DNA from: Oscillospiraceae bacterium
GTDB taxonomy: Bacteria; Bacillota; Clostridia; Oscillospirales; Ruminococcaceae
Direction: 5' to 3'
NCBI GenBank assembly: GCA_016302225.1
Contig: JAEDOB010000101.1
Span: forward strand, 1 to 7,511
DNA: 7,511 bases
Both the position numbers and the translations under genes were made by a program. Positions 1-5,433 of the stretch are shown here, piece by piece; within the stretch, counting starts at the first letter, position 1; each line of letters starts with the position of its first letter. A model generated the notes under the pieces. It was given only the letters and a program-made list of their open reading frames with translations, did not search any database and was not told the origin of the DNA.

Positions 1-806
1 AAGCAATCCCACGTATACAGTATATCCGAAAAATCCCCGTTTTTCAGATTTTCCGAGGAGATAAAGAAATTTGCTCCGCCGCCGTCGCCCCACATAATGT
101 ATTCGCTCATATCGCAGTCGATACGCAAAAGCAGTCGGTCATATTTTTCGTTACCGTCAACGGTGCGGGGGTCGTCCTGCGCAAAAATTGGGTAGCCAAG
201 CAGCTTATGTTCTGCGGGAACGGCTTCGTCGGTGTCATCATCGGCGAAAAGAAATTCCATATCCTCGTCGGAAAGGTCGTAAACGCTGTCTATATGCTTG
301 TCGGGAAACGCCTTGTTATACGCCTTCGCAAACAGCTCCCCGAAACGGTAATCGTAGACCGTCATAGGCTCCTCCGACTTTTCAAAGGTCACGGCATATT
401 CCATCTGAACGGGGAAATTCTCGCTGATGTCGGGGCAGTATTTGTCGGAGCATTCCTCCTCGGTGACGGTTTCGTCAACAGTGGGATAGTACCTAACCGC
501 ATAGCCCTTATCCTCGGTAAGACCGTAGGTACCATCATCGGCAATGAAGAATTGCAGCAGACCTTTTTTAGGCAGACCGCCAAAGCCGCCCAGGTCGGAC
601 AGGTTTATCTGCGCCAGAAGTATGAGCTTTTCGGGGGCTTCCTCGTTATGGGGGATATAGGGCGTTCCCGAAAGCTTGCTTGCGAAAAGTCCCACGGGGG
701 ATTCTTCCTCGCCCTGTACGTGCAGGCGTATCCTTGCGGCGGGGAGAATGGTGCTTTGTTCCACCGTTTTCAGGACGTTTTTCAAAGTTTTCTTGTATTC
801 GTTCAT
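1..806 (-). CDS. YwqG-like DUF1963 family protein (3' end beyond window)
   Basis: The minus-strand frame stays open from an ATG at 806-804 to the left edge, giving 268 residues with no stop. The translation has the layout of the DUF1963/YwqG family: a substrate-like segment GTPYIPHNEEAPEK (47-60), LILLAQINLSDLG (61-73), a glycine-leucine turn before LLQFFIADDG (83-92), KLLGYPIFAQDDPR (201-214) and the C-terminal signature LLLRIDCD, MWGDGGGANFFIS and DILYTWDC (226-268). Family members end within a few residues of this WDC, so probably only the last codons are missing. There is no signal peptide or membrane segment, so the protein should be cytoplasmic. The biochemical role of the family is not established. 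The start is supported by CGGAGA six bases upstream (minus strand, 813-818). It lies 69 bases downstream of secG, with a terminator hairpin between them and no promoter of its own visible, so it probably depends on readthrough. Confidence 0.85.
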   Translation of the reverse strand, partial: MNEYKKTLKNVLKTVEQSTILPAARIRLHVQGEEESPVGLFASKLSGTPYIPHNEEAPEKLILLAQINLSDLGGFGGLPKKGLLQFFIADDGTYGLTEDKGYAVRYYPTVDETVTEEECSDKYCPDISENFPVQMEYAVTFEKSEEPMTVYDYRFGELFAKAYNKAFPDKHIDSVYDLSDEDMEFLFADDDTDEAVPAEHKLLGYPIFAQDDPRTVDGNEKYDRLLLRIDCDMSEYIMWGDGGGANFFISSENLKNGDFSDILYTWDC

Positions 807-823
807 CTTGATTCTCCGTTCAA

Positions 824-865
824 AAAAAGCTCCCTGTCTGCCAAGCGGCATACACGGAGCTTTTT
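824..865 (-). terminator. Intrinsic terminator after secG, upstream of the DUF1963 gene
   Basis: Perfect 10-bp arms, AAAAAGCTCC at 824-833 and GGAGCTTTTT at 856-865, enclose a second short stem (TGCC 839-842 with GGCA 847-850). Read on the minus strand, the stem ends in GGAGC followed by seven Ts (828-822), the classic rho-independent form. It begins 11 bases after the secG stop. The T-tract sits directly before the ribosome site of the next gene, so it must leak or be regulated if the two genes are co-transcribed. Confidence 0.85.
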
Positions 866-875
866 GTTTTTCCGA

Positions 876-1142
876 TTACTTTGCAATGTGCTTTTCGATT
901 ATGGGCAGGAAGTTTACCACCAGCGTTACCACAAAGAAGATAACAGCGCACACCTTGGTAAGTCTTTCGAGAGCGGCTTCTCTTGTGTTGCCGCTGTTCT
1001 TGCCGTAGAAGCTGTCGTTTTCTGCGCCTGTGATAGCAGATGTCATACCCTGCTGCTTCTGACTCTGCATAAGAGTCACGATAATAATGAAAAGGCTTGC
1101 AATAAGCAGAAGAACTCCGCCTATGATTTCAATTACACTCAT
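876..1142 (-). CDS. secG: Preprotein translocase subunit SecG
   Basis: This 88-residue protein is the small accessory subunit of the SecYEG channel, which helps SecA-driven export through the cytoplasmic membrane. It shows the family's two-helix hairpin: TM1 at about residues 5-25 (IIGGVLLLIASLFIIIVTLMQ) and TM2 at about 62-84 (LTKVCAVIFFVVTLVVNFLP). They are joined by the usual polar Gln/Gly/Ser/Asn-rich loop (QSQKQQGMTSAITG...NTREAALERLTK). The length fits the family (about 70-90). The ATG is preceded by GGAGG with eight bases of spacing (minus strand, 1151-1155). A strong promoter lies just upstream and a terminator follows the stop. In many Firmicutes secG is followed by rnr and smpB; here the downstream gene is instead a DUF1963 protein. 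Confidence 0.95.
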   Translation of the reverse strand: MSVIEIIGGVLLLIASLFIIIVTLMQSQKQQGMTSAITGAENDSFYGKNSGNTREAALERLTKVCAVIFFVVTLVVNFLPIIEKHIAK

Positions 1143-1183
1143 TTTTTATTCCTCCGAAAATTGTTCTGTAAATACTTATTTAT

Positions 1184-1212
1184 AGTATAGCATACTTTTC
1201 TGCAAATTGCAA
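1184..1212 (-). promoter_or_regulatory. Promoter of secG (sigma-A type, extended -10)
   Basis: On the minus strand, a -35 box TTGCAA (1212-1207), a 17-base spacer and a -10 box TATACT (1189-1184) preceded by TGC form an extended -10 promoter. It points at secG, about 42 bases upstream of the start codon. Confidence 0.75.
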
Positions 1213-1226
1213 GGGGTTTTGAAAAA

Positions 1227-1299
1227 TTTTTAGTGTTGAGAGTTGCGATTAATGTGAAAAGTGGAGGGTGGAAAGTGGAATTTTAGTGTTGAGTGTTGA
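1227..1299. repeat. AGTGTTGA heptamer-type repeat tract, copy A
   Basis: This purine/T-rich tract is built from variants of (A)GTGTTGA: TTTTTAGTGTTGAG at 1227-1240, GTGAAAAGTGGAG at 1254-1266, and TTTTAGTGTTGAGTGTTGA at 1281-1299. The same words in the same order occur at 7388-7451, more than 6 kb away. No credible coding frame or promoter lies in it. It sits between the secG promoter and the palindromic element at 1316-1477, within the gene-free stretch that separates divergent secG and blaI. Confidence 0.7.
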
Positions 1300-1315
1300 A
1301 TTTAATGCGGAAATG

Positions 1316-1477
1316 GCACGGAAATCAATTTTTGGAATATTTGCAAACTAATCGACGATTTTTTGTAGGGGACGGGTTTCCCGTCCCGCAGTACCGCAGA
1401 AAACCGAAAAATACATCGTATCTGTGGGCGGTCACTGACCGCCCCTACAAAAATTCGTTGAAAATTGATTTCCGTGT
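1316..1477. mobile_element. MITE-like palindromic intergenic element
   Basis: The outer arms are a perfect 16-bp inverted repeat, CACGGAAATCAATTTT (1317-1332) against its complement at 1461-1476. Inside lies a perfect 12-bp inverted repeat, TTTTTGTAGGGG (1360-1371) against CCCCTACAAAAA (1442-1453). The core has two strong hairpins: GGGACGGG-TTT-CCCGTCCC (1369-1387) and GGGCGGTCA-C-TGACCGCCC (1426-1444). The identical heptamer GGAAATG flanks the element at 1309-1315 and 1478-1484, as a target-site duplication would. It encodes no transposase, and the short frame that crosses it (1293-1511) has no family features. The left arm carries about 20 extra bases (1333-1355) relative to the right. The element ends about 18 bases upstream of the blaI -35 box. 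Non-autonomous transposon is the best reading; a REP/BIME-type palindromic repeat is the alternative. Confidence 0.65.
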
Positions 1478-1494
1478 GGAAATGAAAATTCCTC

Positions 1495-1523
1495 TTGACA
1501 AATTGGTTTAATTGTGTTAGACT
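1495..1523 (+). promoter_or_regulatory. Promoter of the blaI/M56 operon
   Basis: A consensus -35 box TTGACA (1495-1500), a 17-base spacer and a -10 box TAGACT (1518-1523) with an upstream TG (1515-1516) form a strong extended -10 promoter. Transcription should begin near 1529-1531. The promoter is overlapped by two inverted repeats, as expected for a unit that is kept silent until derepressed. Confidence 0.8.
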
Positions 1524-1554
1524 AAGCGTAAGGTCTAATAATGTTAAACCAATT
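1501..1554. promoter_or_regulatory. Concentric two-tier operator of the blaI/M56 operon
   Basis: An outer perfect 11-bp inverted repeat, AATTGGTTTAA (1501-1511) against TTAAACCAATT (1544-1554), and an inner 6-bp one, TTAGAC (1517-1522) against GTCTAA (1533-1538), have exactly the same centre (1527.5). The outer left arm starts directly after the -35 box and the inner left arm covers the -10 box. The outer right arm ends at the ribosome site. The outer left arm lies upstream of the expected transcription start, so the dyad cannot fold as one RNA hairpin and is best read as protein-binding DNA. BlaI-family repressors bind such dyads as dimers over their own promoter. The half-sites differ from the staphylococcal TACA/TGTA core. 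Confidence 0.7.
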
Positions 1555-1573
1555 AGAAAAGGGGTTTAAAAAA

Positions 1574-1939
1574 ATGTCCGAAATAAAGCTTGGAGAAATG
1601 GAATCTAAATTTGCGGAGATAATCTGGGAAAACGAGAATATCCCCTCGGGAGAGCTGGTGAAGCTTTGCGAAAAGGAGCTTCAATGGAAAAAATCCACCA
1701 CCTACACCATGCTCCGCCGCCTTTGCGAAAAGGGTATCTTCAAAAACCAAAACGGCAGAGTGACCGCAGTTTTGACAAAGGCTGACCTTGCTCTGCGGAA
1801 GGGTGAGGAGCTTATCAACGAAAGCTACGGCGGTTCGCTGCCTCGATTTATTGCCGCATTTGCCGAGAGAAAAGCCCTCGGTGACGGCGAGCTTGACGAG
1901 ATACAGAAGATGATCGACGAATACCGAAAGGAGGGCTGA
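1574..1939 (+). CDS. blaI: BlaI/MecI-family transcriptional repressor
   Basis: This 121-residue winged-helix repressor should bind the operator in front of its own operon and be inactivated when the partner M56 protease is triggered. The N-terminal half is the BlaI wHTH: helix LGEMESKFAEIIWENENI (6-23), then the recognition-helix region WKKSTTYTMLRRLCEKGIFKN (38-58) and a wing GRVTAVLT (61-68). The C-terminal half (about 85-121, RFIAAFAERKALGDGELDEIQKMIDEYRK) is the helical dimerisation domain. The length matches the family (about 120-128). I chose ATG 1574 because AGAAAAGGGG (1555-1564) lies nine bases upstream. An in-frame ATG at 1541 would start inside the operator and has no ribosome site. 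The stop is followed one base later by the M56 start. CopY-type repressors belong to the same family, but an adjacent M56 gene favours the BlaI/BlaR1 type. Confidence 0.93.
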   Translation: MSEIKLGEMESKFAEIIWENENIPSGELVKLCEKELQWKKSTTYTMLRRLCEKGIFKNQNGRVTAVLTKADLALRKGEELINESYGGSLPRFIAAFAERKALGDGELDEIQKMIDEYRKEG

Positions 1940-1940
1940 A

Positions 1941-3845
1941 ATGACTGCGCTTTTTCTGAAAATCGTTGGAATGAGCATTACCGCCTGTTTTGTGGCGGCG
2001 GTAGTTTTTGTCCTGCGGGCATTGCTGAAGCCCGCTCCGAAGGTGTTTTCCTATCTGCTGTGGGCGGCGGTTTTTGTGCGGCTGCTTCTGCCGTTTTCGC
2101 TGCCGACTTCGGAGATAAGTCCCATTACCCCGGTAAATATTCATATAGAACCATATACAAATCAGAACGTAAACAGCGCCGCTCCGTTGTCCGCAGAGGT
2201 CGGTGGGACGGGTGAAATTACCATTTACACAAGCGAAAATATCCCCGAATACAAGACCTCGGAAATCCTGCTTCAAGTCCTGTCGGCGGTGTGGCTTTTG
2301 GGCGTTTTGGTCATGACCGTTCGCTTTACGGTATCATTTTTCGGGCTGAAAAGTCGGCTGAAAACTGCCCTTTGCCTTGAGGACAACATTTTCATATCGG
2401 ACAAGGTGGGAACGCCGTTTATTTTCGGTATTATAAAGCCGAGGATATTTATCCCCGAAAATTTGCCCGAAAACCGCCGAAAGCCTATAATTCTCCACGA
2501 AGAATTTCACATAAGGCGGCTTGATCATATTGCGAAGATCGTTATATACCTTGCCCTGTGCGTGCATTGGTTCAACCCTGTTGTGTGGCTTTGCTTTTCC
2601 CTTTGCGAACGGGATATGGAAATGTCCTGCGACGAGGCTGTGACGGGGAAAATGACACGTTCCGAAAGGGCGGATTATTCCGAAGCCCTCCTTGCCGCCG
2701 CATCGAAAAAGACGGTAAAATTCACGGCGGGATTTTCCGAAAGTCCTACCGAAAAGCGGATAAAAAACGTTCTGACCTTCAAAAAGCCCGCTGTTTGGAT
2801 AACGGTTTTATGTGCGTCGGCGGCAGTTGTTTCGGTGATGATACTTTGCTCGGATAATTCGCCGAAATCGGAAGATACGGCTGCCGAAAATGTGTCGGAC
2901 GTGCCGCTCAGTATTCCCGTTGTGCCCGCTTCGCCCGAATTTCTCGAAAGCGTATATTTCGGCTCGGAATTTCCCTATCTTCTGTATGCAACGCCATTTG
3001 AGTATCTGTTCACCGACGGAATGGACGGTATGTATCTTTGCAGCGACAGTTCCGTTTTATGGGCGGCAAATATCGGCGCAAGCTTTGAAGCCGTGAAAGA
3101 CAAGATACCCTTTGACATAGGCGGACCCTCATGGAACGGTCTGTCTATGGGCGCATTTTACGAGGAGATCGATGGCGGCGAAACGCTCAGGCTTTGGTGT
3201 TCCGCAACGGGCTATGAGTCCCACAGGACGATTTTCTACCTTATCGACCTTGAAACGGGCATGATGAATTACGTCGAAAAGCTGCCCGAGGACCGCCAAA
3301 CCGTCAGGATAGAAAGCCTTCATGAGCTTCCCGAAAATGCTCCCCGTTCGTCGGACGGAAACGGTGTTTTCTACGGCAAATCCCCCGACGAATACGCATA
3401 TCTGTCCCTTGACAATACGGTAAATGAGCCGTTTCATCTGTCCATGATAAAGCTTGTCCGACACACAAAGGACGGTTTTACTGAGTTTGTGCCGTTCCCC
3501 GAAAACAGCCCCGCTATGTCCGCAGCAGCCCGTGAAAAGCTGCATTTCGGCACATATCGGCTGAACTCTGACGAAGAATACGCCGATCTGCGCCGAATAT
3601 ACATCTCCCCCTGGGGAAGCGCAGATATAACCTTTTCTCCTCTTTCAAGCTTTATGGGAACGGGTACGGCGGTCGTGGGTGACGGAAAACTGACGGTAAA
3701 CTGCTCCGACGGCGGCTGCTATGTTTTCGATATTGACGGGGACGGTCTGATATACCGTCAAAGCGAAAGCAGGGAATCCGTTTTGGCATATCCCAAGGAA
3801 ATGAGCGGCGCATTTGAGGGTGCGGAGTACATTTACAGTCAATGA
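1941..3845 (+). CDS. BlaR1-like M56 family sensor zinc metalloprotease with unassigned extracytoplasmic domain
   Basis: This 634-residue integral membrane protein is the presumed sensor and protease partner of the upstream repressor. It has TM1 at about 4-28, TM2 at 36-55, an external loop at 56-105, TM3 at 107-133 and a cytoplasmic M56 peptidase domain at about 134-283. The zinc site is HEEFH (186-190) followed by RRLDH (192-196). Next come WFNPVVW (210-216), a hydrophobic helix, and ERDMEMSCDEAV (223-234), whose Glu should supply the third ligand. EKRIKNVL (271-278) precedes the last TM (284-304). All catalytic elements are present. Residues 305-634 are predicted to lie outside the membrane. 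They are beta-rich (LIDLETGMMNYVEKL 434-448; VFDIDGDGLIYRQSES 595-610) and lack the ordered SxxK/SxN/KTG motifs of the penicillin-sensing BlaR1 domain, so the inducer is unknown. GGAGG (1931-1935) lies inside the blaI 3' end, which suggests translational coupling. Confidence 0.9.
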   Translation: MTALFLKIVGMSITACFVAAVVFVLRALLKPAPKVFSYLLWAAVFVRLLLPFSLPTSEISPITPVNIHIEPYTNQNVNSAAPLSAEVGGTGEITIYTSENIPEYKTSEILLQVLSAVWLLGVLVMTVRFTVSFFGLKSRLKTALCLEDNIFISDKVGTPFIFGIIKPRIFIPENLPENRRKPIILHEEFHIRRLDHIAKIVIYLALCVHWFNPVVWLCFSLCERDMEMSCDEAVTGKMTRSERADYSEALLAAASKKTVKFTAGFSESPTEKRIKNVLTFKKPAVWITVLCASAAVVSVMILCSDNSPKSEDTAAENVSDVPLSIPVVPASPEFLESVYFGSEFPYLLYATPFEYLFTDGMDGMYLCSDSSVLWAANIGASFEAVKDKIPFDIGGPSWNGLSMGAFYEEIDGGETLRLWCSATGYESHRTIFYLIDLETGMMNYVEKLPEDRQTVRIESLHELPENAPRSSDGNGVFYGKSPDEYAYLSLDNTVNEPFHLSMIKLVRHTKDGFTEFVPFPENSPAMSAAAREKLHFGTYRLNSDEEYADLRRIYISPWGSADITFSPLSSFMGTGTAVVGDGKLTVNCSDGGCYVFDIDGDGLIYRQSESRESVLAYPKEMSGAFEGAEYIYSQ

Positions 3846-3847
3846 AA

Positions 3848-3884
3848 AAAGGGTGCTCCTCCGTTTTTTCGGGGGAACACCCTT
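3848..3884. terminator. Bidirectional terminator between convergent M56 and GTPase genes
   Basis: Arms AAGGGTGCTCCTCCG (3849-3863) and CGGGGGAACACCCTT (3870-3884) pair with one C-A mismatch (3856/3877) and one G-T pair, around a T6 loop. On the minus strand the stem is followed by six Ts (3850-3845), an excellent terminator for the GTPase gene, which ends at 3894. On the plus strand the tail is CATTTGTTTTT, weaker but T-rich, serving the M56 gene, whose stop codon directly abuts the hairpin. Confidence 0.85.
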
Positions 3885-3893
3885 CATTTGTTT

Positions 3894-5165
3894 TTATTCG
3901 GAAAGGCAAGCGTCAAGCTGCTTTTCGATAGCTTCTCTGTCCATCTTCTGACCGATGAAAACAAGCTTTATTTCACGGTCGCCGTACTTTTCGTCCCAGT
4001 CTGCGGCTATTTCGGGGTACTGCTTGAGAAGCTTTTCTCTTTCCGACTTGGGGGCGGCTGCAAACCATTTTCCCGACATTGTGGCGGTTATCTGAACGCC
4101 TGCCTGCTCGAAAACGTAAGCCTCGTCGGGGCTGTTTGAGAACCAGAGCATTCCCTTGCAGCGGATAATGTTCCTCTGCCAGTGTGAAGCCCATTCATGG
4201 AATTTGTCCTCGTCAAAGGGACGTCTGCGTCTGTAAACGAAGGTGCCTATGCCGTATTCCTCCGCTTCGCCCTCGCCGTCGTGGTGATGGTGGCAGTGGC
4301 ATACACCGTGTTCGTGGTCGCAGTGAGAATGATCCTCATGCTCGTCATCATCGTGGTCGTGGTGGTGGTGCTCGTGCTCGTCGTCATCGTCGTCATGGTC
4401 GTGGTGATGGTGTTCGTGTTCGTCCTCGTCTGCACCGTTTTCGTAAGCCTGCGCCCAGCCTGCGGAAACAACGGCTTCTTCGAAATTGTATGCCTTAGTG
4501 TCCAGAATATCCGAAACAGCCACCTTGCCGAAGCTGGACTCGATAATGCGTGCTTTGGGCTGGAGAGTGCGTATCATAGCCTTTACTCTGCCAAGCTGCT
4601 CGGCGTCCACCTTATCGGTCTTGTTAAGGATAATGGTGGAGCAGAATTCTATCTGCTGGATAAGGAGGTTTTCAATGTCCTCCTCGTCAACGTCCTCGCT
4701 GAGAAGTGCGTCGCCGCAGCCAAATTCGGTAGCCATTCTGAGGGCGTCAACAACGGTAACGATATTGTCAAGGCGGCAGATAGCGGGGTAACGCTTGTCC
4801 GCCTTGCCCTCCAGCACGGCAATGGACTGTGCAATGGGCATAGGCTCGCAGATACCGCTGGCTTCGATAAGAATGTAGTCGAACCGTCCCGTTTTGATAA
4901 GCTCGGTTATCTGGTTCATCAGGTCGACTTTAAGGGTGCAGCAGATACAGCCGTTGGACAGGGGGACAAGATTGTCGTCCTTCTGTGTGACTGCGCCGCC
5001 CTTCTGGATAAGCTCTGCGTCGATATTTATCTCGCCGATGTCATTTACGATAACAGCGACCTTGTAGCCCTCCTGATTGCCGAGGACGTGGTTTATAAGA
5101 GTGGTCTTTCCTGCACCGAGATAGCCCGTCAGCAGGGTAATGGGGATAAGCTTTGTCTGTTTCAA
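3894..5165 (-). CDS. COG0523 CobW/ZNG1-type metallochaperone GTPase with His-rich insert
   Basis: This 423-residue cytoplasmic P-loop GTPase belongs to the G3E COG0523 family, whose members deliver metals (notably zinc) to client proteins. Motifs in order are Walker A GYLGAGKT (14-21), NDIGEINIDAEL (41-52), the metal-binding CxCC in NGCICC (71-76), ILIEASGICEP (98-108), and the guanine-specificity motif NKTD (181-184). A flexible linker at 246-296 carries 22 His, many Asp/Glu and Cys 282, 289 and 291. The CobW C-terminal domain follows at about 303-408 (FVYRRRRPFDEDKFHEW, then GMLWFSN). Start: the codon is TTG (5165-5163), with AAAGGA ten bases upstream. The P-loop strand begins at residue 7 and the upstream frame closes at a TGA (5183-5181), so no better start exists. 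The linker suggests metal storage or buffering. No Zur-like operator was recognised. Cobalamin genes are absent nearby, so a cobW role is unsupported. Confidence 0.92.
   Translation of the reverse strand: MKQTKLIPITLLTGYLGAGKTTLINHVLGNQEGYKVAVIVNDIGEINIDAELIQKGGAVTQKDDNLVPLSNGCICCTLKVDLMNQITELIKTGRFDYILIEASGICEPMPIAQSIAVLEGKADKRYPAICRLDNIVTVVDALRMATEFGCGDALLSEDVDEEDIENLLIQQIEFCSTIILNKTDKVDAEQLGRVKAMIRTLQPKARIIESSFGKVAVSDILDTKAYNFEEAVVSAGWAQAYENGADEDEHEHHHHDHDDDDDEHEHHHHDHDDDEHEDHSHCDHEHGVCHCHHHHDGEGEAEEYGIGTFVYRRRRPFDEDKFHEWASHWQRNIIRCKGMLWFSNSPDEAYVFEQAGVQITATMSGKWFAAAPKSEREKLLKQYPEIAADWDEKYGDREIKLVFIGQKMDREAIEKQLDACLSE
4341..4424 (-). repeat. In-gene tandem duplication (2 x 42 bp) coding His/Asp units
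   Basis: Residues 248-261 and 262-275 of the GTPase read DEHEHHHHDHDDDD and DEHEHHHHDHDDDE. The two 42-bp units match at about 34 of 42 positions by eye, and all but one difference is a silent third-position change. This indicates an older in-frame duplication maintained by selection on the protein. Confidence 0.75.
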
Positions 5166-5208
5166 TTTACTCAGTTCCTTTCAAAAATATGGATTTCGTC
5201 AAATGTTG

Positions 5209-5237
5209 ATTATACCACTTTTTTTTCCGTTAATCAA
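5209..5237 (-). promoter_or_regulatory. Promoter of the metallochaperone GTPase gene
   Basis: On the minus strand, TTGATT (5237-5232), a 17-base spacer containing an A8 run, and a perfect TATAAT (5214-5209) preceded by TGG form a strong extended -10 promoter. It lies about 44 bases upstream of the TTG start. Confidence 0.8.
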
Positions 5238-5311
5238 GGGATTTCACTTACTTTTCATAAAATATCCTATAAATTGTCAGGAAAAATAATCGGACTTATC
5301 GGTCATAGGTC

Positions 5312-5340
5312 TTGAAATCCTTTGGGTAATATGTTATAAT
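5312..5340 (+). promoter_or_regulatory. Promoter of the LacI-like/GGDEF gene
   Basis: TTGAAA (5312-5317), a 17-base spacer and a perfect TATAAT (5335-5340) preceded by TGT form an extended -10 promoter. Transcription should start near 5347, giving a leader of roughly 87 bases. No c-di-GMP riboswitch was recognised in that leader. Confidence 0.8.
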
Positions 5341-5390
5341 GATATTGCACAAAATATATTGTAAAATTTATTGATAGCTTGAATATATCG

Positions 5391-5405
5391 ACGTAAACGT
5401 TTTCG
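5391..5405 (+). promoter_or_regulatory. Possible cre / LacI-type operator in the GGDEF gene leader
   Basis: ACGTAAACGTTTTCG contains the palindrome AAACGTTT with a central CG and matches about 13 of 15 positions of the CcpA cre consensus WTGWAARCGYTWWCW (the second and last positions differ). It lies about 45 bases after the expected transcription start and about 15 bases before the ribosome site, where a bound regulator would block elongation. It rests on one short match, so it is tentative. Confidence 0.35.
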
Positions 5406-5433
5406 CAGTCCGATAGCTCGGGAGGATATTAAA

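Noticed and set aside
207..1190. 327-residue plus-strand open frame across secG and the DUF1963 gene
   Set aside because: It is antisense to two recognisable minus-strand genes and to the terminator between them, and its translation shows no family features.
1293..1511. 72-residue plus-strand open frame
   Set aside because: It runs through the palindromic element and the blaI promoter, has no ribosome site and no family features; its length is explained by the repeat.
1541..1573. Upstream ATG as the blaI start
   Set aside because: It would place coding sequence within the operator arm and has no ribosome site, while ATG 1574 has a good one and gives the usual family length.
2838..2856. Possible lipobox Cys after the last TM of the M56 protein
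   Set aside because: MILC lacks the small residue normally found before the lipobox Cys and lies after an internal TM, not an N-terminal signal peptide.
4341..4424. CRISPR-like or tandem non-coding repeat
   Set aside because: Both units are in frame, encode a His/Asp linker and differ mostly at silent positions; there are no spacers.
4197..5315. 372-residue plus-strand open frame opposite the GTPase gene
   Set aside because: It is the reverse-strand shadow of the GTPase. The Val-rich stretch is the antisense of the His/Asp codons, and the minus-strand frame has complete GTPase motifs.
5347..5433. c-di-GMP riboswitch in the cyclase leader
   Set aside because: The leader is short, AT-rich and shows no GEMM-type conserved core or supporting stems.
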